Source of the DNA: Acidobacteriota bacterium
Lineage (GTDB): Bacteria > Acidobacteriota > Blastocatellia > RBC074
Length of the DNA: 63,444 bases
Assembly (NCBI GenBank): GCA_016789605.1
Contig: JAEUQO010000067.1
Span: 1 to 63,444, forward strand
Direction of reading: 5' to 3'
Both the position numbers and the translations under genes were made by a program. The notes under the pieces were generated by a model that ran no database searches, had not been told where the DNA came from, and worked only from the letters and a program-made list of their open reading frames with translations. Shown here piece by piece: positions 18,849-31,057 of the stretch; position 1 is the first letter of the stretch, and every line of letters starts with the position of its first letter.

Positions 18849-19791
18849 TGACGCCTGCTTCGAGAATCGTCAGCGTTGCATTCCTGCCATCCAGCCTCGC
18901 TTCAACGCCCAGCGGCAACGTCAGATTTCCGCGCACGCTGTGCCCGCTCGGCAAGCCAAACAAAACCGGAATTCCCAAATCCGCAGTCATTTCGGCCAGC
19001 ACTTCCTGGATTGTGTAGCCCTGTTCCGCGTGCTGCACGCAATCCGCCATTTCACCAAACACAATGCCGCGAACTCCGTCCAGTTTTTCGGCCAGACGCA
19101 ATTGCTGAAACATTCGATCCAGCGCATACGGTTTCACGCCGATGTCTTCCAAAAACAGAATTGCGCCGCGCGTCTCGAGTTCGTCTGGTGTGCCGAGCAT
19201 CGCCGTCAGCAACGATAAACAGCCGCCCAGCAAGCGGCCTGCAACCGGCCCTGCACCGGGGTGAAGCACTTCGAGTTGTGAGGCGTGCGGTGCAGGCGCA
19301 ATGTCACCCAGCGGCGTTGTTTGCATCAACGCAGCAATCAGATTTTGGCGGTCGTAATGTTGCTCACCGCCCGCCAGGTCTTTGGCCGCCATCGGCCCGT
19401 GAAATGTGACCCAGCCAAAACGGCGATACAAATACAAATGCAGCGCTGTCAAATCACTGTATCCGATGAAGACTTTCGGATTGGCGCGCAGCGCATTTTC
19501 ATCCAGCAGGCGCAAAATGCGCATGACGCCATAACCGCCGCGCGCCGCCCAAACGGCTTTGACTTCGGGATCGGTAAACGCCTGCATCAACTCTTCAGTA
19601 CGGCGCGCATCTGAACCGGCGGTGTAACGCGCCTTGTCCAAAATGTCTGCGCGCTGTCGGACACGAAATCCCAGCCGTTCCAATTCCGCCACGCCGCGCG
19701 CCAGATACTCCGCCTTCAAATTGCTGGCAGGCGCAACCACCGCCACCAGATCGCCGGGGCGTAAAACCGCAGGTTTCACAAGTTCAGTCAT
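18829..19791 (-). CDS. LD-carboxypeptidase, peptidase family S66
   Basis: The 320-residue serine peptidase of the LdcA/MccF family would trim the terminal D-Ala from tetrapeptides in cytoplasmic peptidoglycan recycling, or cleave microcin-like nucleotide peptides. The N-terminus is [14 protein letters not shown]. The nucleophile Ser112 lies in GYSDLT, the acidic residue in LFLEDIG, and the His in [13 protein letters not shown]. The Ser-His-Glu triad is thus complete. The frame is open further upstream (to 19926), but ATG 19791 gives the family's normal length. No clear ribosome-binding site is seen. It diverges from the CE7 esterase gene. Confidence 0.9.
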   Translation of the reverse strand: MTELVKPAVLRPGDLVAVVAPASNLKAEYLARGVAELERLGFRVRQRADILDKARYTAGSDARRTEELMQAFTDPEVKAVWAARGGYGVMRILRLLDENALRANPKVFIGYSDLTALHLYLYRRFGWVTFHGPMAAKDLAGGEQHYDRQNLIAALMQTTPLGDIAPAPHASQLEVLHPGAGPVAGRLLGGCLSLLTAMLGTPDELETRGAILFLEDIGVKPYALDRMFQQLRLAEKLDGVRGIVFGEMADCVQHAEQGYTIQEVLAEMTADLGIPVLFGLPSGHSVRGNLTLPLGVEARLDGRNATLTILEAGVSERERD

Positions 19792-19992
19792 AATCGGAGT
19801 ATTGGTTTTCGATTTGCGCCCGTCAATCCAAACCATAACAGCCGTGCCTGGACGGCGGCGGTAAATTTTGCTTGTGGCCAAAAATCCATTGACATTTTTT
19901 TGATGGCAGGCTGATAACGTCAGCACACAGTTTCATCCGCGCCGCATCGGCAACAACGAGACAAGATGAATTTACTTTTCAGGAGATTTCCA

Positions 19993-21330
19993 GTGAACAA
20001 GCTTCGCGCGATTGTTTTCAAACCGGCGTTCTGCGCTGCGTTTGCCTTCCTGTTGGTGACGAACCTGACCGCGTTTGCGCAAAGCAGAACCGGACAGGTT
20101 CTGGTGCAAGTTCGACCGGATCATCCCGATTGGACATACAAACCAGGCGAGCCCGTCAAATTTCAAATCAACGTGTGGCAAAGCGGCCATCCCGTGCCGG
20201 GCGTCCGCGCCAGTTACAAAATCGGCCCTGAGATGTTGCCGCCTACGCTGGAAAAAACCGAAGTCGTGCCACCAACCGGCTTGATTCTCGACGCGGGGAC
20301 GATGAAAGAAGCGGGCTTTTTGCGTTGCATCGTCACGGTCGAAGTCGACGGCAAGACGTATCGCGGCCTGGCGACAGCGGGCTTTAGCCCTGAAACGCTC
20401 AAACCGACGACGGAGGATCCGGCAGATTTCGATACGTTTTGGACGGACGGCAAAAAGGAATTGGCCAAAATTCCGCTGGACGCCAAATTGACGCTGCTGC
20501 CTGAATACAGCACTGCTACGGTCAATGTGTATCACGTCAATCTGCAAAACATCGGCGGCGACGGGCGCGGCGTCAGTCGTTTGTACGGCATCTTGTGCGA
20601 ACCCAAAGCGGAAGGAAAATTCCCCGCCGTGTTGAGCGTGCCGGGCGCGGGTGTGCGGCCGTATCGCGGACTGGTCACGCTGGCCGAAAAAGGCATCATC
20701 ACTTTTCAAATTGGCATTCACGGCTTGCCCGTGATTCTGGATCAATCAGTGTATGACTCGCTCGGTCGTGGCGGCCTGGCCGGATACATGTTCAACAACC
20801 TGGACAATCGGAATACCTACTATTACCGTCGCGTCTATTTGGGGTGTGTGCGCGCCAACGACTTTTTGACCAGTTTGCCGAAATGGAACGGACAGGATTT
20901 GGCGGTCACCGGCGGCAGCCAGGGCGGAGCGCTCAGCATCGTCACGGCGGGACTCGATCCGCGCGTCAAAGGTCTGGCGGCGCTTTATCCCGCGCTGAGC
21001 GATGTGACCGGCTATTTGCACAATCGCGCAGGCGGTTGGCCGCATATGTTCCGGGCCACCGGCCCGGATTCGCATCGTACGAAGGAAAAGATCGAAACGT
21101 CGAAGTATTACGACGTGGTCAATTTTGCGCGGCGCGTCAAAGTACCGGGCATTTACACCTGGGGATTCAACGACGAAACCTGTCCGCCGACTTCGATGTA
21201 TGCGGCATACAATGTCATTCCCGGCAAAAAAGAATTGCTGCTGGCTTTGGAAATGGGACACGCCACGGTTCCAGAACAGACGGATCGTTTGAACCTCTGG
21301 CTGGAAAACTTTCTCAAACGCGCGAACTAA
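19993..21330 (+). CDS. Secreted CE7-like acetyl(xylan) esterase
   Basis: The 445-residue protein has a signal peptide (ending near AFAQS), an N-terminal beta domain (DHPDWTYKPGEPVKFQINV) and a C-terminal alpha/beta hydrolase of the acetyl-xylan esterase/cephalosporin-C deacetylase type. Its nucleophile elbow is GGSQGG (Ser about 309), followed by DPRVKGLAALYPALSD, a GFNDETCPPTS acid segment and a terminal GH. It should deacetylate sugars or short oligosaccharides in the envelope. GTG at 19993 is preferred because AGGAG lies 8 nt upstream; an ATG at 19966 is the alternative. The next gene, 65 bp on, is a TonB-dependent receptor, so uptake and processing of a glycan may be coupled. Confidence 0.85.
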   Translation: MNKLRAIVFKPAFCAAFAFLLVTNLTAFAQSRTGQVLVQVRPDHPDWTYKPGEPVKFQINVWQSGHPVPGVRASYKIGPEMLPPTLEKTEVVPPTGLILDAGTMKEAGFLRCIVTVEVDGKTYRGLATAGFSPETLKPTTEDPADFDTFWTDGKKELAKIPLDAKLTLLPEYSTATVNVYHVNLQNIGGDGRGVSRLYGILCEPKAEGKFPAVLSVPGAGVRPYRGLVTLAEKGIITFQIGIHGLPVILDQSVYDSLGRGGLAGYMFNNLDNRNTYYYRRVYLGCVRANDFLTSLPKWNGQDLAVTGGSQGGALSIVTAGLDPRVKGLAALYPALSDVTGYLHNRAGGWPHMFRATGPDSHRTKEKIETSKYYDVVNFARRVKVPGIYTWGFNDETCPPTSMYAAYNVIPGKKELLLALEMGHATVPEQTDRLNLWLENFLKRAN

Positions 21331-21394
21331 ACCGATGTCCTGAGCCTTTGCCAACGCATAGGCTTCCGGCACGAGATACAGATCGGAGAGCATC

Positions 21395-24300
21395 ATGAAA
21401 AGCAGAGAGAAATTTGATTCCATCAGGTCACACGTTGTGAGTGTGCTGGTCGTTGTCGTCTGGTTGGCTGGCGCCGTTTTTGCCCAGGAATCGCGCGGCA
21501 CCATCATCGGGCGCGTGGCTGACAGCACTGGCGCAGTGTTACCCGGCGTCAAAGTCGAAATCAATAACACCGCAACCAATGTCACGACGGCGGCGACCAC
21601 CAACGAAGACGGTCGTTTCAGCGTGCCGTTTTTGTTGCCGGGCGCTTATCGCGTGACCGCCGAAAAAACAGGTTTCAAACGTTTTGTGCAAACCGGCGTC
21701 GAAGTCCGCGTTAGCGAAACCGTCGAATTGAATGTCGCGCTGCAGGCGGGCGAATTGAGCGAAGCGGTCGAAATCAGTTCGACCACGCCGTTGCTCGATA
21801 CTGCCGGGTCTTCGTTAGGGCAGGTGATTGACGAACGCCGCGTGCAGGAATTGCCGCTCTTTGCCGGGAACCCGATGGAGTTGACGTTGATCGCGACGGG
21901 CGTGGTGAATTCTACCGATATGCGCTTGCGCAAAGCCGGATTCAACAATGCGCCATCGCAGTTTTCTTCGGACGGCAACGGGCAATTCAATAACGATTTC
22001 ACGATTGATGGCATCCCGAACAATTTCCCGGTCGGCAACGGGCAATCGCGCGTGGCATTCAGCCCGCCGGTGTATTCGGTCAAGGAATTCAAGATTCAGA
22101 CTTCTTCGTATGATGCTGCTGTGGGCCGCACGATCGGCGCGCTGACCAACGTCAACACCGCCAGCGGCGGCAACGGATTGCACGGCGAAGTGCATTGGTG
22201 GGAACGCAACAGTTTTTTGGATGCGGCCAATTTCTTCAACAACAAAAACAACACCAAGCGCACATCGTATGGCGACCACCGGTTTGGCGCGTCGGCGGGC
22301 GGGCCAGTGCGCATTCCGAAAGTGTATAACGGCACTGACAAAACGTTTTGGTACTTTGCCTGGGAAAGCAATCGCTGGAGCGATTCAGGCAGTCTGACGG
22401 CGACGGTTCCCACGGCCAAACAGCGGCAGGGCGATTTTTCTGATCTGCTGAAAATCAACGCGACCTATCAGCTTTTCAATCCGTTCACGACGCGGCCCGC
22501 CACCACGGCAGGACGGTTTCAACGCGATCCGTTCCCGAATAACGTCATCCCGACCAATTTGCTCAATCCGGTAGCGCTAAAGATTCTCAACTATTACCCG
22601 CTGCCGAATCAGACCGGCACCGCTGACGGGCGCAACAACTATTTTCAGGCCTACAAGATTCTCGAAAGCTACGACGTGTATATGGCGCGGTTTGATCACG
22701 CCTTCAGCGAACGGCATCGCATGTTTGCGCGCGTGCATTACGACACCTGGACGGAGCGCAAAGGCCTGACCGGCAATACGTTTTTTAGCCGTGACGTGAA
22801 TGGCATCCAGCTCAATCGCAACAACGCCGGGCTGGCGTTGGACGACGTGTATTCGTTCAGTCCGACGTTTGTCACGAATGTGCGTTACGGCATCACCTAT
22901 CAAAAATTCCCCGAAAAGCGCTTCAGTCAGGGCACCGATCTGGCGTCGTTGGGCTTTTCGTCAAACCTGATCAGCCAATTGCTAGACCCAACGCTGGCCA
23001 CTGTGCCGCGCATTCAATTGGGCGGATTCGCCACGCTGTCGCCGTGGGAATCGGGCGACGGCACCAACACCGGTTTGATCCATAGTCTGGCGAATACCAA
23101 TACCTGGCTGCTCGGCAAACATAACCTGCGATTGGGCGCGGACATTCGTTTTTACCGTTCGTTCGGCAATCGCTTTCAGACCGATATCGCGCCGGATTTC
23201 AATTTCGGCACGTCAGCGTCATTTTTGCGCGGACCGCTTGATAACGCTGCCGCCGCGCCGCTGGGACAGGATTTGGCGGCATTCCTGTTGGGCATTCCGG
23301 CAGGCTCAATGTCGCGCAGCGCCAGTTTTGCGGCACAAGACAAATTCTTTGGCTTTTTCCTGCAAGACGATTTCAAACTGTCGCGCAAGCTGACGTTGAA
23401 TCTGGGGCTTCGCTACGAACTGGAAACGCCGATCACCGAACGGTTCAATCGCTTGGTTGCCGGATTCGCGTTTGGGCAAAGCAATCCGCTTGAGGCGGCG
23501 GCCAAAGCGGCATACGCCAACAATCCGATTCCTGAACTGGCAGCGGCCAATTTCCGTGTGCAAGGCGGGTTGCAATTCGTCAATCAAGGCGACAACGGAC
23601 GCAGCCCTTTCAAAGGCGAGAAGAATAATTTCCTGCCGCGGTTCGGGTTGGCCTGGCAGCCGTTTGAAAAACTGGTGGTGCGCGGCGGCTACGGATTGTT
23701 TTATGACACGCTGGGCGTCAACACGACCGCACCGATTCAAACCGGTTTCTCGCAAAGCACGCCGATTCAAGCGTCGCTCGACAACGGGCAAACTTACGTG
23801 GCGACGTTTGCCAATCCGTTTCCGAATGGGTTGATCCCTGCGCCGGGTTCCAGCGCAGGCTTGTTGACCAACATCGGGCAAAACATTTCCTTCTTCGATC
23901 CGAACTTGAAACAGGCATACGCGCAACGCTGGTCGTTGGGCATCCAGTATGAATTGCCGTTTGGATTCATCTTCGATTCGGCCTATGTCGCCAATCGCGG
24001 CACACGCATCGCCGTGTCGCGCAATTACAACGCAACGCCAAATCGTTACCTGAGCACGCTGGCCACGCGCGATCAGACGACGATCAACTTTTTGTCGCAG
24101 CAATTTCCCAATCCGTTTCGCGGATTGAATTCGATTTTCGGCGCGAATATTTCACGCGAACAACTGCTGCGACCATATCCGCATTTCGGTACGGTCACCG
24201 TCGAAGAACCCATTGGCTATTCCTGGTACCACTCATTGCAATCGAAAATCGAAAAGCGGTTTGCACAGGGGCTGACCTTCCAGTTGGCTTATACCTGGTC

Positions 24301-24907
24301 GAAACAGATGGACGCGACCGAGTTTCTGAACGCGGGCGATGCGTTGCCATATGAAACCATCAGCGGCGGTGACCGCACGCATCGCGTCGCTGCCAGCGGT
24401 ATTGTCGAATTGCCCTTCGGCAAAGGCCGTAAATTTGCCAACAATTTGTCGCGCTGGGCTGACACTGTTGTTGGCGGGTGGCAGATCGCGTATGTGATGC
24501 AACGTCAGTCCGGCCCGCCGATTGGGTTTGGCAATGTGATTTTCACGGGCGACATCAAAAACATCACCTTGCCCAAAGACGCACGTGATGTAGACCGCTG
24601 GTTCAACACCGACGCCGGATTCAATAAAAATGCGGCGCAGCAATTGGCCAGCAACCTGCGCACCTTTCCGCTGCGGTTCAATGGCTTGCGCGGCGACGAC
24701 CAGCAACGCTGGGATTTTTCGCTAAGCAAAAAATTCGCGATCACCGAACGCGTCAACGCCAGTTTTCGCGCGGAAGCTTTCAACGCGTTCAACCACGTCA
24801 ATTTCAGCACACCCAATACCAGCCCGACAGACACCAACTTCGGACGTATCACCGGTACGCAATCCGCCGCCCGAAGCTGGCAATTCGCGCTGAAAATCAC
24901 CTACTGA
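21395..24907 (+). CDS. Oar-type TonB-dependent receptor with carboxypeptidase-regulatory-like domain
   Basis: The 1170-residue outer-membrane protein has a signal peptide (about 1-30), a carboxypeptidase-regulatory-like beta-sandwich (RGTIIGRVADSTGAVLPGV to about 115), a plug domain (QVIDERRVQELPLFAGNPM onward, about 145-260) and a long beta-barrel that ends ARSWQFALKITY, with the aromatic C-terminus that barrel insertion needs. Such receptors are numerous in Acidobacteriota and import large substrates using TonB energy; the ligand is unknown. GGAGA precedes the ATG. It lies just downstream of the CE7 esterase gene, which hints at a carbohydrate substrate. No TonB, ExbB or ExbD is in the window. 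Confidence 0.93.
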   Translation: MKSREKFDSIRSHVVSVLVVVVWLAGAVFAQESRGTIIGRVADSTGAVLPGVKVEINNTATNVTTAATTNEDGRFSVPFLLPGAYRVTAEKTGFKRFVQTGVEVRVSETVELNVALQAGELSEAVEISSTTPLLDTAGSSLGQVIDERRVQELPLFAGNPMELTLIATGVVNSTDMRLRKAGFNNAPSQFSSDGNGQFNNDFTIDGIPNNFPVGNGQSRVAFSPPVYSVKEFKIQTSSYDAAVGRTIGALTNVNTASGGNGLHGEVHWWERNSFLDAANFFNNKNNTKRTSYGDHRFGASAGGPVRIPKVYNGTDKTFWYFAWESNRWSDSGSLTATVPTAKQRQGDFSDLLKINATYQLFNPFTTRPATTAGRFQRDPFPNNVIPTNLLNPVALKILNYYPLPNQTGTADGRNNYFQAYKILESYDVYMARFDHAFSERHRMFARVHYDTWTERKGLTGNTFFSRDVNGIQLNRNNAGLALDDVYSFSPTFVTNVRYGITYQKFPEKRFSQGTDLASLGFSSNLISQLLDPTLATVPRIQLGGFATLSPWESGDGTNTGLIHSLANTNTWLLGKHNLRLGADIRFYRSFGNRFQTDIAPDFNFGTSASFLRGPLDNAAAAPLGQDLAAFLLGIPAGSMSRSASFAAQDKFFGFFLQDDFKLSRKLTLNLGLRYELETPITERFNRLVAGFAFGQSNPLEAAAKAAYANNPIPELAAANFRVQGGLQFVNQGDNGRSPFKGEKNNFLPRFGLAWQPFEKLVVRGGYGLFYDTLGVNTTAPIQTGFSQSTPIQASLDNGQTYVATFANPFPNGLIPAPGSSAGLLTNIGQNISFFDPNLKQAYAQRWSLGIQYELPFGFIFDSAYVANRGTRIAVSRNYNATPNRYLSTLATRDQTTINFLSQQFPNPFRGLNSIFGANISREQLLRPYPHFGTVTVEEPIGYSWYHSLQSKIEKRFAQGLTFQLAYTWSKQMDATEFLNAGDALPYETISGGDRTHRVAASGIVELPFGKGRKFANNLSRWADTVVGGWQIAYVMQRQSGPPIGFGNVIFTGDIKNITLPKDARDVDRWFNTDAGFNKNAAQQLASNLRTFPLRFNGLRGDDQQRWDFSLSKKFAITERVNASFRAEAFNAFNHVNFSTPNTSPTDTNFGRITGTQSAARSWQFALKITY

Positions 24908-24927
24908 CAATTGAGATTCGTCAAGGA

Positions 24928-24978
24928 CGCAAAACTCCGCCGCGCAGCTCTTACGAGCAAGCGCGGCGGAGTTTTGCG
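24928..24978 (+). terminator. Strong terminator after the TonB-dependent receptor
   Basis: The stem is 18 bp (24928-24945 with 24961-24978, CGCAAAACTCCGCCGCGC). The loop has its own 4-bp pairing (GCTC with GAGC). The right arm contains GTTTT, giving a short U-run rather than a long tail. Confidence 0.7.
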
Positions 24979-25095
24979 CGTCTGCCCACACGACAGGACG
25001 TCTTGCAGCCAATCGAAGTTCGCGCATAAGATGCCTTTCTTCGTTTCATACGTTTCAATCTGGTCATACGTTTCAACCTGGAGCCTTGACGCTGC

Positions 25096-25734
25096 ATGAA
25101 CATCAACGAACGAGTTCGTCAGACGGGCATCATCCCCGTCGTTGCCTTGCCAAAACTGGAACACGCGCTGCCGCTGGCGGAAAGCTTGCTGGAAGGCGGC
25201 TTACCCTGTGCGGAAATCACCTTTCGCACGGCGGCTGCCGCTGAGGCGATCGCACAAATCAGCAAGCGATTTCCCGAACTGTTTCTAGGCGCGGGAACGG
25301 TGCTGACCACCGAACAGGCGCAACGTGCGCTGGATTGTGGCGCGCAATTTATCGTGTCGCCGGGCACGAATCCGACGACGGTGGATTTTTGTCTGGCCAA
25401 AGGCGCGACGATCTTTCCCGGAGTTTGCACGCCGACCGAAGTCGAGATGAATCTGGCCAAAGGCGTGGACGTGCTGAAATTTTTCCCGGCAGAACCGGCG
25501 GGCGGCGTCAATTTTCTGAAAGCGATTTGTGCGCCGTATGGACAGGTCAAATTCATTCCGACGGGCGGCATTGATACCAAAAACATCGGACAGTATCTGG
25601 CGTTGCCAGCCGTGTTGGCCTGTGGCGGAAGCTGGATGGTCAAACCGGATTTGTTTGAAGCGGGCGATTTCGCTACGGTGAAACGTCTGGCCGCAGAAGC
25701 CGTGGCGTTGGTGAGTCAGTACCGCGCGCGGTAG
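25096..25734 (+). CDS. eda: 2-dehydro-3-deoxy-phosphogluconate aldolase
   Basis: The 212-residue class I aldolase splits KDPG into pyruvate and glyceraldehyde-3-phosphate, the last step of the Entner-Doudoroff and uronate routes. The catalytic Glu40 is in AEITFRT, and Lys128, which forms the Schiff base, is in VLKFFPAE. GAGTVLT and PTGGID are at their usual places. The length is typical. The helicase gene starts 23 bp downstream on the same strand, so they may share a transcript although their roles are unrelated. A KdgK-like kinase that would supply its substrate is encoded about 10 kb away. The ATG has only a weak GGAG 13 nt upstream. Confidence 0.95.
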   Translation: MNINERVRQTGIIPVVALPKLEHALPLAESLLEGGLPCAEITFRTAAAAEAIAQISKRFPELFLGAGTVLTTEQAQRALDCGAQFIVSPGTNPTTVDFCLAKGATIFPGVCTPTEVEMNLAKGVDVLKFFPAEPAGGVNFLKAICAPYGQVKFIPTGGIDTKNIGQYLALPAVLACGGSWMVKPDLFEAGDFATVKRLAAEAVALVSQYRAR

Positions 25735-25757
25735 CAAGCGGCTGGAACTGGATTTTA

Positions 25758-27908
25758 ATGAGCGTTCGTTTGACGAAAAAGCAGGAAGAGATTGTGGCGT
25801 CGCCGCTGGACGCCAAGCTCTTTTTGCGTGGCAGAGCCGGAACAGGCAAAACCACCGTGGGCGTGTGGCGGTTGCGCCAATTGATCGCAGCGGGCGTTCC
25901 GGCGCATTCGATTTTGGTGCTGGTGCCGCAAAAACGGCTGGCGCTGCCGTATTACAACGAAATTCGCAATCCGCGCCGCAAGGGCGGAGCCGAAGCCACC
26001 GTTGCCACGCTCGGCAGTTTGTCGCATCAAATCGTCAATCTGTTCTGGCCGTTGTTGGCCAAACAGCTCAACCAGCACGAACCGCTTCGCCGTCCGGCGT
26101 TTTTGTCGTCAGAACTGATTCAGTATCTGATGTTCAAATTGCTCGAGCCGCAGATCGCGCAAAACGATTATTTCAACAGCGTGACGATCACGCGCCCGCG
26201 TTTGTTCAGCCAACTGGCCGACAATCTGAACAAATCCGCGCTGGTCGGTTTTCCGCATACAACGCTGGCGCAACGGTTGAAGGCCGCTTTGCCCAGCGAT
26301 CAGGAACAAGCGCACATTTATGACGATGCGCAAACCTGTGTGAACGTCTTTCGCGCATATTGTCTGGAACACCGGCTGCTGGATTTTTCCCTGCAGGTGT
26401 CGCAATTCATTCAGCAGTTGTGGCCGCACGATGTGCCGCGCGCTTACCTGACGCGCCGTTACAAACACATCATTGCCGACAATCTCGAAGAGGACACGCC
26501 TGTTACCCATCAATTGCTGCGCGAATGGCTGCCCGGTTGTCACTCGGCTTTGTTGATTTATGACGAAGCGGCCAGTTATCGCCGCTTTCTCGGCGCAGAT
26601 GAAGTCAGTGCCGAATCGTTGCAGGAGCTTTGCACCACGACATACGAGCTCGATGCCACGCGCGTAATGTCGCCTGCGGTGGAATCGTTGCTGGTCGAAA
26701 TCAGCGAATTGATGACGGGCGAAACGCTGGACGCGCCCAAACGAAAAGGCGAGACAGCGGCGGCGATCAGCTTTACGCCCGCCAGCCGCAGCCGTTTTCA
26801 CACACAGATGGTGGATTGGGTGGCCGACACCGTGGCCGCGTTGGTGCAGGAAGAAAAGGTCAAGCAAAACCAGATCGTCATTCTCGCGCCGTTGATGAGC
26901 GATTCGTTGCGCTTCTCGCTGGTTTCGCGTCTGGAAAGTCGCGGCGTGCCGTCTTACACCTTGCGTCCGTCGCGCCCGTTGCACGCCGAACCCGCCGTGC
27001 GCGCCTTGATCACCCTGGCCAAACTCGCGCACTCCCATTGGCAGATTGAACCGCAACATCAGGTGAAAAAGTTCGACGTCGTGCAAATGCTGCTCAGTGC
27101 CATGGCCGACCTGGATTTGGCGCGCGCGACCTTGTTGGCTGACATTCGTTTTGTCGGCGGCAAGCTGTTGCCGTTTCGCGAAATCAGCAAAAATCCCGAA
27201 ATGCGCGCGCGCATCACCGAAGTTTTTGGCGAGCGTTTCGACAAGCTGGTGGGCTGGCTCGACGCGTATCGCGCGGGAACGCCTGAAACCATAGATATCT
27301 TTTTCAGCCGCTTGTTTGGCGAAGTGCTTTCGCAAAAAGGTTTCGGCTTTCATTTTTCCAAACGCGCGAATCCGCAAAACGCCTTTGACGAAGCACGCAT
27401 CGTTGCCAATCTGATTGATTCGTCGCGTTCGTTTCGCCAAACGCTGGATCAGATCGAACCCGACACCGATACCGGACAGGAATATGCGCGGATGGTAGAC
27501 GCCGGAATTCTGGCCGACCAATACGAGCCGCGCGATTGGAAGAAAAGCCCCGATGCGGTGTTGATTGCGCCTGCCTACACGTTTTTGCTCAGCAACCAGC
27601 CGGTGGAATATCAGTTCTGGCTGAACATTGACAGTCAGGCCTGGACGCGTCGGTTGCAACAACCGTTGACGCAACCATACGTCTTAAGCCGGCAATGGCC
27701 CGCGGGCAGAATCTGGACGGAAAACGACGAGCAGCAAACTTCGCGCGAAATGCTGTTGCGCGTGGTGACGGGATTGCTGAAACGCTGTCGCAAGAAAATC
27801 TTTGTCGGCTACAGCAAATTTGACGAACGCGGCAACGAACGCGAAGGCGATTTGCGGATCATTTTTGATCTCTTGCTGCGCACTCTCAACCAGGAAACCA
27901 ATATGTAG
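25758..27908 (+). CDS. UvrD/AddB-like helicase with degenerate motif II
   Basis: The 716-residue protein starts as an SF1A helicase: Q-motif LTKKQEEI and Walker A GRAGTGKTT (25-33). The region where motif II (DExQD) should be reads IIADNLEEDTP (238-248), so the catalytic Glu is replaced by Asn242. Motif III, normally GDxxQSIYxFRGA, is YDEAASYRRFLGA. No motif VI is evident near the C-terminus. It probably binds ATP or DNA but cannot be a normal motor. This resembles AddB, whose helicase half has lost activity, but without AddB's C-terminal nuclease, which is encoded two genes downstream. It likely forms the structural or Chi-reading subunit of a helicase-nuclease complex; this is inference. 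Confidence 0.78.
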   Translation: MSVRLTKKQEEIVASPLDAKLFLRGRAGTGKTTVGVWRLRQLIAAGVPAHSILVLVPQKRLALPYYNEIRNPRRKGGAEATVATLGSLSHQIVNLFWPLLAKQLNQHEPLRRPAFLSSELIQYLMFKLLEPQIAQNDYFNSVTITRPRLFSQLADNLNKSALVGFPHTTLAQRLKAALPSDQEQAHIYDDAQTCVNVFRAYCLEHRLLDFSLQVSQFIQQLWPHDVPRAYLTRRYKHIIADNLEEDTPVTHQLLREWLPGCHSALLIYDEAASYRRFLGADEVSAESLQELCTTTYELDATRVMSPAVESLLVEISELMTGETLDAPKRKGETAAAISFTPASRSRFHTQMVDWVADTVAALVQEEKVKQNQIVILAPLMSDSLRFSLVSRLESRGVPSYTLRPSRPLHAEPAVRALITLAKLAHSHWQIEPQHQVKKFDVVQMLLSAMADLDLARATLLADIRFVGGKLLPFREISKNPEMRARITEVFGERFDKLVGWLDAYRAGTPETIDIFFSRLFGEVLSQKGFGFHFSKRANPQNAFDEARIVANLIDSSRSFRQTLDQIEPDTDTGQEYARMVDAGILADQYEPRDWKKSPDAVLIAPAYTFLLSNQPVEYQFWLNIDSQAWTRRLQQPLTQPYVLSRQWPAGRIWTENDEQQTSREMLLRVVTGLLKRCRKKIFVGYSKFDERGNEREGDLRIIFDLLLRTLNQETNM

Positions 27909-27915
27909 GGCTGTT

Positions 27916-28009
27916 TCATTTTCCATTTGTCATATGAGATTTGTCATTTGTTATTGGGCTGCTGGCCGTAATGACAAATGAAAAACGACAACTGGCAAAT
28001 GGAAAATGA
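27916..28009. repeat. Nested inverted repeat between the two helicase genes
   Basis: The outer arms 27916-27929 and 27996-28009 are perfect 14-bp complements (TCATTTTCCATTTG). The inner arms 27939-27948 and 27970-27979 (ATTTGTCATT) pair as well. The unit ATTTGTCAT and its complement recur several times. The element ends 7 nt before the start codon of the second helicase and contains its only ribosome-binding-like sequence (GGAAAA), so folding could limit translation. Confidence 0.6.
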
Positions 28010-28016
28010 CAAATGA

Positions 28017-30213
<2,197 letters not shown>

Positions 30214-30227
<14 letters not shown>

Positions 30228-31023
30228 AGATTTCACCTTCAGCCAAAGCATGTTGCAGGATTTCACGGATTGTCCGCGCCGGTTCGAGCTGCGCTATTTG
30301 CTGGACGCGCGCTGGCCCGCACAGGAAACCGCGCAAGCGTTGCTTTACGAAGCCGGTCAGCAAAAAGGACAGGAGTTTCATCATCTGGCGCACCAACACG
30401 CACTGGGGGTTCCGGCGGATGTGCTGACAGAAACCATCGCCGATGACGACTTGAAAATCTGGTGGACGCGCTATCTGACCTGGCAAGCGGCGAACTTGCC
30501 CGCTGAGCGCTTTCCCGAATTGACGTTGACCGTGCCGCTCGCCGACAGCTTGTTGATGGCGAAATACGATGTGGTGGCAAAACTTGCTGACGGCAGTTTT
30601 TTGATCGTGGATTGGAAAACGGGTCGTCCGCAAAAACGCTTGCGGTTGGCTGACCGCATGCAAACGCTGGTGTATCCCGTCGTGTTGGCGCGCGGCGGCG
30701 ATTGGTTAAACGATGGCCAGCCAATTGCGCCAGAACGAATCCGGCTGGCGTATTGGTTTGCCGAAACTGGCGAAACGGTCGACTTCGAGCTGACTGCTGA
30801 AAAGCTGCGCAAGGACGAAGCGCGGCTGACGTCATTATTGCAAAGCATTGCCGCGAGCACCGAGTTTGCGAAAACGGAAAATGAACGTCACTGCTGCTTT
30901 TGCCCTTACCGTTCGCTGTGTGAGCGTGGCGAACTTCCCGGCAATCTGGACGAACTGGACGAAGAAGATGGGCCAGACGGTTTGTCGCTGGATTTGGATG
31001 AAATCGAAGAGATCAGTTTTTAG
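30214..31023 (+). CDS. Stand-alone PD-(D/E)XK nuclease with Fe-S cysteines (AddB C-terminal/Cas4-like)
   Basis: The 269-residue protein matches the RecB-family nuclease domain: [20 protein letters not shown] at the N-terminus, [15 protein letters not shown] (motif I His), [20 protein letters not shown] (motif II Asp and the D-x-K of motif III). Four cysteines typical of a 4Fe-4S cluster are present: Cys20, then [10 protein letters not shown] near the end. This is the nuclease normally fused to AddB. The ATG at 30214 follows GGAGGTGAAGCGA, a strong ribosome-binding site inside the upstream helicase gene, giving a 14-bp overlap and probable translational coupling. It would cut single strands made by the helicase. 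The closing acidic tail ([17 protein letters not shown]) is unusual. Confidence 0.85.
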
Positions 31024-31031
31024 CTGGGAGC

Positions 31032-31048
31032 GCGGGCGTCCCGCCCGC
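31032..31048. repeat. Short GC-rich hairpin between nuclease and recJ
   Basis: GCGGGCG at 31032-31038 pairs with CGCCCGC at 31042-31048 around a 3-nt loop. It could be a REP-like unit or an attenuator in the operon. No T-run follows. Confidence 0.4.
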
Positions 31049-31057
31049 CGTGCTTGA

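Noticed and set aside
26109..27674. 521-codon open frame opposite the first helicase
   Set aside because: A GC-rich antisense frame. The translation is His/Gln/Arg-biased and has no domain, while the plus strand encodes helicase motifs.
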